Source: Brachypodius melanocephalos
Taxonomy: Eukaryota; Chordata; Aves; Passeriformes; Pycnonotidae
Assembly (NCBI GenBank): GCA_013398615.1
Contig: VZSR01001651.1
Span: 2,700,970 to 2,764,969 of the forward strand
DNA length: 64,000 nt
Reading direction: 5' to 3'
Shown piece by piece: positions 1-9,100 of the stretch (its first letter is position 1; each line of letters starts with the position of its first letter). The notes under the pieces were generated by a model that saw nothing but the letters and a program-made list of their open reading frames with translations, was not told the origin of the DNA and ran no database searches. A program made the position numbers and the translations under genes.

Positions 1-53
1 TGGAGGCCTCCATGAAGCCCTTCGTGTCCTCCAAGCAGATCCTTCTTCTCTGA
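1..53 (+). CDS. MECR: MECR, C-terminal end of the last exon (partial)
   Basis: MECR is the mitochondrial NADPH-dependent trans-2-enoyl-CoA/ACP reductase, which catalyses the last step of mitochondrial fatty acid synthesis and so supports lipoic acid production. Only the tail is present. Reading from base 3 gives EASMKPFVSSKQILLL followed by TGA at 51-53; the two bases before it fit a Leu codon. This closely resembles the vertebrate MECR C-terminus as I remember it (ends in ...EASMKPFISSKQIL-). It lies about 2.9 kb upstream of SRSF4 on the same strand, the same order and orientation as in human 1p35, which supports both assignments. The rest of the gene is off the left edge, so exon structure and catalytic residues cannot be judged. 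The match is short (16 residues); synteny carries part of the confidence. Confidence 0.85.
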   Translation, partial: EASMKPFVSSKQILLL

Positions 54-2800
54 CCTGCAGCTCCTGGAGCCCTGTCCTGTTCCACATGCTTGTCCACAGA
101 CTTGAGGGGGGAAAAGACCCTCCAGATCCATTGAATTTCTTTTTTCCTTTGTTTTTCACATTTTGGGTGCCCACTGAAAGCTTTAAAAGCCTCCGCAGCT
201 TTGTGTGGAAGTGCTGCAGGAAAGAGGCTGCATCTCGCTGTGGCTGGAGGGAGTTTGGGAGCCCAAATGATGGCTTGCTCAGCTCAGGGTGTGAAAAGAG
301 CAGCAGTTCCCCCTCACATGTGCATTTGGGCCTGTCAGGGCCATAGTTACCCCAGCTGGAATGTGGGATGGGCAGGAAAGCCCAAGTCATCTCCCTGCAG
401 CCCCACTGCCTCCAAGCCTGCTCTGAGTAGGAGGCGGAAGGGGCACAGACTGCCCCAAATGATGAGGGGGTACTGTGGCTGGAGTGGCCCTAGATGCTGC
501 TGCAGCTCCTGGAGGAGCCCTGGGTCACCCCTGGCTGGGTTTTGCCAAGGGCACTGCAAAGGCCAGAGCCTTTGGCCATCAAGGGCTGGAGGCAGACCCT
601 CAGTGTCCCTGAAGGTCCTCCTGCCCAGGTGTGGGACAGTGACCATGACACTGCAGAGCAATGTGAAAAGATTTGTTATTGACAACAACCAACAATGTGT
701 TCTTGCTTCCTCCTGTGCTGCTTTTCTACCTCTATGACCCCACAAGCTCCCTATGGTCCCTGCTCTTCCCACAGCTCAGGCCGAGGTCTGGCAGCGCTGG
801 CTGTGCAGGTGTGGCTGGGGCAGTGGGCTGGGGTAGTGGCAGTGGCCGTGGGCAGTGGCAGTGGCCGTGGGCAGTGGGCAGTGGGCAGTGCAGTGGCCAT
901 GGGCCGGGGCAGTGACCGTGGGCAGTGCAGTGACCGTGGGCAGTGACCGTGGGCAGTGGGCAGTGGCCGTGGGCAGTGACCGTGGGCAGTGCAGTGACCG
1001 TGAGCAGTGGCCGTGGGCAGTGGCCATGGGCAGTGGCAGTGGCCATGGACAAATTGTACTTCCACGTGGAATGTCCTGCCAGGGCAGTGTTGTGTCCCGG
1101 TACCCCTGGGATGGGGAAGGGGACAGCACTGGGCATCCAAGACCAAAACCCCAGACCTGCGGTTTTTCACTAGGGCACCTTCTCCCACCTGCAGAAATGC
1201 CTGTATGGAATTCCTCTGGAATAAGCCAGCTGTGTGGTGTCTACAGGGCTGCTTCTGCTGTGACTGTCCCTGTCCCGGGATGCTCTCAGATCCCACCAAG
1301 CTCTTCATGCTGCTCCATAGGATGAACTGTAGGGGAAATGTTCGCCAAACACATCTTGCAATGGAAATAACCTCCCTTGGGTTGGTTCCTCGAACTTTCT
1401 TTGCCTCAGAACCTTCAGAACCCAACCCAGGGACCTCACTGGGGTTCTCCCACCTTGTGCCCAGTTCCCAACATGCTCCAAGTGGGATTACTGCGGCTGT
1501 GGAATTGTGAGGGACCAGTTGTGTCAGCTGAAGGCTCTTCCAGGATTCATCCTGGAGTCCTGGATGAGTTGCTGGGGTTATGGCAGGGCCCCTCTGATTC
1601 TACCAAAGGCCTGAGGGGCCCGGGGAGGTCGCTCCTCACTGGAAGCTGGCAGTGTCATTCTCGTGCTCAGGAAGGTGTACCTTCATTTGGGGAATTTTCT
1701 GGGTCCCATGGGGTGAGGAGAAGAGCAGGGCAGGAATGTTGCTCAGGGTTGGAGGGAGCACTGTGTAACTGCATGTGTGCTTGGAAGAGCAAAACTCTCT
1801 GAAATTAAACCCCACTGCCGTGCTGGCAACTAAATGGATATGTTTAAGACATTTCATGCCCCCTAAAACCCCTCACACTGAGACCTCCCTCAGCAGAGAG
1901 CAGGTGAGTCCGAGGATAGATTCCGCACCAGTGTCTCCCTTCTGCTCCTCCATGCCTAATAAATCCCTCAGTATTTTGCATTTTCCTTCCCCCTGCCAGC
2001 ATTGGAAGGAGAGCCCCATCTTCTGCCTCAGTGCTTCCTGATGGGTGGATAAAGGGGGGGAAAAAAAGAAAAAAACCCTCAGAGATCATTACAAGCACTG
2101 TTAAGCATGACATAAACCAGAAAAATTAATGCAAAGCTTTTATCCCCCATTGTTTATTAGGCTCAGCGATAAAACCCAACGTGCTTTAGAGAATTCTTTC
2201 ACAAAATGTTCTGGCCTCTCATTCCTACACCAGGGCACAAAAGAATAAATAAATAAATTTAATTCTCCTTGTCAAATGAGCAGGATCATGGTTGGAAATT
2301 CAGCTGCTGGTGTTGCACTTACACAATATTAATGGTTCTGGAGGTGCTTATGGGGTTTTTTAGGGGGGTGGCTGCTAATGCTGGAACGTTCCAAGAGTCT
2401 CTACTGGGATTTGGTGTGATTTACGTATCTGACGTCTCAAGCAAAAGGATAAAAATAATTCCCCAAAACTGCCATTTAGAGTTCAATAAGAGGCATGCTG
2501 TTGCTCACCAGAGGGAATGAGGAGCAGCCGAGTCTGGCCCCGGATGGGGAATGCCATGGGGGGACGCCTGGGCACCCCGACTGTGGGGATGGGGGACCCC
2601 CATCCCTGCCTACCTTTGGGCTCCCATCAGCATCCAGCATTTTGGGAACGGAGCACCCCACAGGCCCCTGCCAAAGAGAGGGCCGCATAAGAACCTCGGC
2701 ACCCTCATTAGTGCCCTGCCGCTGGGAAATGGGGGATCGATCCCTCTTCTCCATGGGGAACGGGACCCCAATGGACGGAGGCGGTGGGGCCCACACAGAG
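54..2800. other. MECR-SRSF4 intergenic region and MECR 3' UTR
   Basis: No gene is supported here apart from the probable MECR 3' UTR. Poly(A)-like hexamers AATAAA occur at 1958-1963 and in an A/T-rich run of repeated AATAA near 2243-2258, but which one ends MECR cannot be told from sequence. The only structured element is the minisatellite listed separately. Open frames over the minisatellite are produced by the repeat. Confidence 0.6.
826..1048. repeat. 13-bp G-rich minisatellite
   Basis: Tandem copies of a 13-base unit close to CCGTGGGCAGTGA or CCGTGGGCAGTGG, with some copies extended by an extra GCAGTG block to 18-20 bases. About 12-14 units are visible. Because the unit is not a multiple of three, all frames repeat, which creates long false open frames on both strands. 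Confidence 0.9.
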
Positions 2801-2819
2801 CCGTAGCCCCTTTAAGAGC

Positions 2820-3100
2820 CAGTCCGTGTGAGGGGCGTGGCCCGCGGTGACGTTAAATCGCGTCGCTGCCCGCGCGCCGCCGTGACGTCAGGTGGCCGCG
2901 CGGCCGCCGGGCCCCCGACGCCCCCCGGGCGCAGCCCCGGCCCCGCGATGCCGCGGGTCTACATCGGCCGCCTCAGCTACCAGGCGCGGGAGCGCGACGT
3001 GGAGCGCTTCTTCAAGGGCTACGGCAAGATCCTCGAGGTGGATCTCAAGAACGGGTGAGCGCGGGCCCGGCCCGGCCACCGCGAAGGGAGGGCCCGGGCG
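2820..3100 (+). promoter_or_regulatory. SRSF4: SRSF4 CpG-island promoter with two CRE-type sites
   Basis: The sequence becomes CpG-rich immediately before the SRSF4 start codon at 2948, with no TATA box, as expected for a housekeeping gene. A full palindromic CRE, TGACGTCA, is at 2883-2890 and a variant, TGACGTTA, at 2848-2855, 35 bases apart. A GC-box-like GGGGCGTGGCC lies at about 2833. The start site is likely within about 100 bases upstream of the ATG; it cannot be fixed without transcript data. Confidence 0.75.
2948..3054 (+). CDS. SRSF4: SRSF4 coding exon 1
   Basis: It encodes residues 1-35 plus two bases of Gly36 and begins MPRVYIGRLSYQARERD, the RNP2 strand of RRM1. The donor is ACGG|GTGAGC at 3055. 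Reading through the donor hits a stop at 3056-3058, so the exon end is well defined. Confidence 0.95.
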
Positions 3101-6100
3101 CCTGAGGGCCTTGCAGGGGCCGGGTGGGAAGAGGCCGCCAGGGCGCTCTGGGCAATGGTGGGGGCAGGACGGCTGGGTCGTCCCTTTTGGGTGGGGGTGA
3201 GAGGGGCAGGGAGCTTGGGCTCACCCTTGGTGGGGAGACGCGAAGCTTGGGCCTTTGTTGGGGCGGCATGTTGGGCTCTCTCTTTTGAGGAGTGGGCAGG
3301 ATGCTTGAACTTCCATTGGAGAAGGGACGGGGCGCGTGGGTCACCGCTTTTTGCGGGGGAGAGGATGGCTGGGCTTTTATTGGGAAAGGGTGGAGTGCTT
3401 AGGTTCCTTCTTTGGGGGAGGCAGAACGTCAGGGTTTCTCTTTTTTTTTTTTTTTTTTTTTGCGGGGTAGGTGGCAGGACATCTGGGCCCCTGCTGGAGA
3501 GGGGACAGGATGTGTTGGCTCCCCCTTTTCTGGGAGAGCAGGACACCTGGGTTCCCCGTTCTGGGGAGGGGGACAGGTTCCCTAGGATCCCCTTGGGAGG
3601 GGGGAGCAAGACGCCTGGGCCCCTCCTTGGAGTAAGCAGGATGCTTGGGTTCCGTTTTGCGATGGGGGGGCAGGATGCCTGTGTTCCTCTTGTCAGGAGG
3701 GGACACGACAGGCCTTTTTTGGGGGAGGCAGGATGGCTGGGGCAGATGCAGATGCCTGGACTTTCCTTTGGGTGGGGGTGAGGAAGGCTGCATCGTTGGA
3801 TTCTCCTTTTTTCGAAGTGTATGGAGGACACCTGGGCTTCCCCTTTGGGGAGGGCCCACATGGGTGAGTTTCTCCTTTTTGGAAGGCAGGACACCTGGGT
3901 TTCTGTAATAACTGGGGTATAGGATAGCTGGGTCCTGCCTCAGTTCTTAGGGACCAGACTATCTGTGTCCTGCCCTGCCTTCTGCAGGGAGCAGGGATCA
4001 CCCTCAGGGCCCTGCCCACGCCCCTCTGCACCCCAGGGCAAGCACCGAAGGGTGAGCCAGGCTGCACCCCAGGATAACACCTCCCTAAAAAGAACCCCGT
4101 TGTTTGGGGTATGGGGTGCAGAGCTGCTCCCAGAGCCCCCAGGCTGTCAGAGGTGTATTCTGTTCCGCCCAAACCCACCGTACCTGTGTGTTCTCCCATG
4201 TGCTGTTCAGCAGCTGAGCCCTCACTGCAGCTCCTAGGGTTGGATCCTGCTCCACCAGGGCTTGGCCAAGACATTCAGGTGTGGAATTTTGAAGAAAAAG
4301 CAAATTGCCATTTTTGGTGGGTTTTTCCCGAGCACTCAGAGCCTCATGAGTGCTGGTGGCTTTGTTTTTTCCAAGAAACCCAGCTTGAAGTCTTCCTTAG
4401 GAAGGCTGAATGGAATATGGGTTTATCATTATATAGCCAGGAGAGCCAGGTATTAATTACACCTCAGAAGTGGAGAAGAGGCATTTCTTGTATAAGCTAG
4501 TCCTTGAACATTAAAATGAAAGAGGCTCATTAAGTTTGAATGCTGCTTGTGCTGGCAGGTGAACATTTAACAGGTTTATAAGATGAATAAAATCCATTAT
4601 TAAAGCAAACAAGTGTTCATGTGTCAGTGTTTTAAGCCACACAGCCTCAGGTGTTATTGAAGATTAGGTGAAATGTCTGAGACTGCTGTTTTCCAGTCTT
4701 GCTCTGTATCCTTGGAAATGTTGGCAGGGGGGGTCAGTTTTCCTGTTGCTGAGTAAACCCCAAATTCAGTGTTTCTGTTTAATGACATGTTGGGGGCAGG
4801 TAGGGAGGAAGCCAACTAAACTTTCTTAACAGGTGTGGAACTGCTGAGTTATGTAGCTGATGTGGTAAAGGGACTTGTCTTCCTGCTTTTAAGTCAATTT
4901 AATTGTTTTTTAAAGTTTTGTATTCTGAAGTCTTTTGACAGGTTTGGAGTTAAATTCCTTGTCAAAACTGGAACTCGAGCCATCAGGTTTTTTGTTTGTG
5001 GAATTCCCAGGGCTGGGGAAGCCCTGGGCTGAGCTGTGCTCTCCTAAGCCTTCCTCTTTGGCTTCTTTCTGGTATTGCTTAGGAAACAAATCAAACTTCC
5101 TGCATGGTGTTTGACTGGAGGGATTCTTGCAGTTGTTCCTGGCAATCTGGGGGTTTTCCTTGGTGGATCCTCCACTGGATGTTTCAGCAGCTAAACGTGA
5201 ATGCTGGAGTGAGACAATGGAATGCAAAGTGATACCACAGAGCTCTAAAAGCTTAGCTGGGGCTCACTAATTGTAATTTGAGCTTGAAATTCAATGGCTT
5301 AAAGCAATTATTACCTGAGGGAAGGATGGGGAAATGAAAATGTGGGTCATGTAGGATTCTCCACTTCAAACTGCAGTTTTTAATTGTGTGCTCTTAGTTT
5401 TCACACTCTTTCCTGCTCAGAGCTGCACTGTCACAGCTCTGTGTGTGTAGTGAATGTATGAAGTGATCAGAAAATTGGATTTTTCAGCCTGCTTTTTATC
5501 GTCTGTGAACACACTAAAAGCTGCTTGTGATGCCTCTCAGAAAAAAACCAACCTAGTTCTACTCCTATACTTACCTGCCTGTATTACTCTGAGCACCTCT
5601 GAAGAATTCAAGGCTTCATCCTAATACGACACCTGCAGGACAGAGGGGTGTAACTTGTGATTGAGGAACACAGATCAAAGCTTCAAACTTCCATCCTTCC
5701 ATCTACCTCCACTCAAAATCACTGTTTGCTTTCCAAAGAGAAGTGTTTTGGGTGGGAGGGGACCTTAAAGCCTATCCCACTCCACCCTCTGCCATGAACA
5801 GGGACCCCTTCCACTGTCCCAGTTTGCTCCAAGCCCCATCCAGCCTGGCCTTGGACACTGCCAGGGATGATTAAGGCCATCCCTGAGGTCTTGGTCGGAC
5901 TCCCTGATCTTGAGAGGGCTCTTCCAACCTCAGCAGTTCTGTGATTCTGTGTTTATTTGGTGTATGGGGTAGTGCTCACTTTTAATGGTTGCGGGTTTTA
6001 ACTTCTAACTTTAAAAATACAGATAACACCCTTGATTTCATCAAAGACTACACCATAATAGTAATCTTTTGCTAATATAAATGAATTCAGTTGTTACACT

Positions 6101-9100
6101 CTCACGTGATTTATCGTTTTGTCAGTGAAGAATGGCTTTAGGTTCAGTTCAGTGAATCAGCAGACATGTTTTCGTGCCTTCCTATTTCTCTCCCTGGTTT
6201 TGGAGGTGTTTTTAGGGTTTTTTTTAAGGCTCAAGGCCTTGAACTGTCAGGTGTGCTCAGGAGGCTCATCTGCAGGACAGCACGCACAGGGCTCTGCAGG
6301 AACCCACGAGTTGCTTTTGAGCACAGATAGGTTCAGTTCCTTTTCCCTCCCTGTCCCCAGGTACGGCTTTGTGGAGTTTGATGATTTGCGAGACGCTGAT
6401 GATGCTGTTTATGAGCTAAATGGGAAAGATCTGTGTGGGGAGAGAGTGATCGTGGAGCACGCCCGGGGCCCTCGCCGGGACAGCAGTTACGGTTCTGGAC
6501 GCAGTAAGCACTTGTGCATTTGTATCCATGGCTTATTTTAAATAAAACATTGTTTCACTCTTTTATAAAAGTAATTTGAAAGGAAAGCAATACAAAGTTG
6601 TGACTAGTGTTGTGTAACTGTAAATGTGATTGTTGATCTGAATATTTATTAATTTGTTTGTTGTATTAAACTCTTTTAATTGATAAATTAATAAACACAG
6701 TTTCTTGTACCATTTTTATTATTATCATTTCGTTTAACTATTTGAATGGTTTATTTGCACTGTGATGTTTAACATAGACTTAACAAAGACCTCAATGTTT
6801 TAATTGAAAGAGTCCTTTGAGGCTAAGATGACTGCCCGTTCCATTTGCTGACCTTGGGGTACCTTTCCATGAGTGGCTCTTTGACCTTTGTGGCCCTTGG
6901 CTGACCAAAAAAAAAAGAAGCCATGTGACGACTGCAAGCTTTTCCTATTAGACCTGGGTGGTGAGGATCCCAAGGGTTAGAGACAGATGAGATTAATCTG
7001 AAATAGGTGCCTGAAAAGCTTTATTCATGTCAGATACTCAGAAAGCTTTTAAGCAATGTAAGTAACATTAGTCAACTGGCTTTATTCAGTTACTTCTTTC
7101 AAACTGTTTTAAAAGTATCAAACATAATTGCATGTTAATTCTAGTATAATTATAGTTCTATACCTTGTTTAATTACGAACTTGTAGTAAAACAGTTTTCA
7201 TGCTTTGGGTCTTTGTAAGGTGTTACATGGGGGGGGTTGGATTTAGCCCTGAGGAGGGGTCTGTCTTTGGGAACACCTGGGGCAGAGCAGTTCCTTCGGG
7301 GTGGAGAGCGAGGCTCCATTTCCCTGGCTGAAGCTCTGCTGTCTGCTTGTCACCTCCTAAAGGTGGATATGGTTATAGAAGAAGCGGAAGAGATAAGTAC
7401 GGTCCCCCGACCCGTACAGAATACAGATTGATTGTGGAAAATTTGTCAAGCCGCTGCAGTTGGCAGGATCTGAAGGTATGGGGCCCCTTTCCTTACCCTC
7501 TCTCTGTTACAGAGCACACAGGGTAAAAGACATCTTCAGCAAGGCAAAGTGGTGTGCGGCTCTGCTTTGCTCCAACTCCTGAGCAACTCCATGGGGAGTG
7601 TATTTTGGAAGTAACACACACCTTAACACAGGAGCATATCTGCATATATGAAACCATTTGTGAGAGTTTGGGAGTTGCATGTCCAGAACTGGTAGCACTG
7701 GACAGTAGGAGAACAATATTATCCTTAGCACCAGCTAATATCATGTACAGGTGTGTTTTATTTTCTTAAGCCCTGTCAAAACAGACTCACATCACACCAG
7801 GGGTAGGATTCACTACAGTTGGAGGAATTTTCCCTTGTCAGTTTGCATTTAACCCATCAACTCTTAAGGTGCTACAGCTGTTTGAAACAACAGCATTGTT
7901 CCTTCACAGTCTCTGTGAGGGATTTCCACACTATATAGAGCTGGTTTAAGGAAAGTTTCAGGGAAAGGATGCTTCCTGAATGAGTAATCATGCAAAATCT
8001 CTGCCAAAAACTTATTTTTGAAGTCCAAAGGAGTGGCAGGTGATTCTCAGTAGTGGAGGTGTTGAGTGACACTGTGGAGCCCACGGTGCCTCTGAGTACT
8101 CTGGAGGTGATGTGTTGGCTCATGATTATCCACATTGTGGATTCAGGGAGCAGGATTTTAATAGGTGCAAAAAGATTAGTACTTCCTTATCAAACTGAGC
8201 AGCAATGGCTAAACCCACTTGTTCTTATTGGAACGCTTTCTCTTATGGTTCTCTTTTAAGGGTGTGTAAAATTTGTTCTAAACAAACTTTGACATAGTAG
8301 AAACTGGTTCTGTAATTGAATTTTACACTAGTTCAGGTACGTATGGAGATGCTTCCAGTGTCTTTGTTGTTAATGCTTCACACCATCAGTAGCTTGTCTT
8401 TGCTTCTTTTATTAAAATTCTAAGTAGAGCATGGCATGATTAATCCTCCAGTGGATCCATTACTGCATTTTTGGGAATAGCTTTCATTGCAGTGTACTTA
8501 AAACAGGAGTATCTGGGCTGAAAACAAAGCAAACCAGAGCTCTGTGCCCTGTTTCCACTGCAGCCAAATTCCACAGGAGCTGAACGATACCCTGGCCTGG
8601 CAGCTTGCTCAAAGCAGGGCAGAACAGACCCCTGATAAACAGAGGGGTTTAGGAATGGAAACAGAGAAGCCAGGAAGCATGAAGTGGGAAAATGAATTGA
8701 GCTTGGAGTTCTGTCGGGATTTTTTCCCGCAGAATGAGCTGTGTGAACGAGGTGGAGGACGAAGGGAGCTCTGCTTCTCTGTGGGCTTCTTGCCTCTTCA
8801 CGTCCAATCTTTATCACCTTTCCTAATTATTTTTGAAAACATGATTTAGAGAGCAAGCATTTTATTTCTTTAATCAGTTCTGTAATTTGAAACTTAAAGA
8901 GGCCAGAGCGTATTTGATCTAAGACTTGAAGTGGGAGACCTTAAGTTATCATTTGGCTCAAAACTATCTAATCACACTGACTCTGTGAAGTCATAGTGTG
9001 TTATTTGGCACTACAGATGCTGTTTGGGTCAAAGCCTTGCTGACATCCCTGTGAATAGAAGAGGCTCAGGGAGCATCGTGTCAGATGTGAGCAGGGTCAG

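Noticed and set aside
826..1048. CRISPR-like regular repeat
   Set aside because: Units are directly adjacent without unique spacers, and the context is a vertebrate chromosome; it is a minisatellite.
751..1425. Long minus-strand frames with repeated HGHC/TAHGHCP motifs
   Set aside because: They are translations of the 13-bp minisatellite, open in several frames at once.
3019..3894. Proline-rich 291-codon minus-strand frame
   Set aside because: It overlaps SRSF4 exon 1 and the intron 1 tandem repeat; the composition follows from the repeat and there is no family resemblance.
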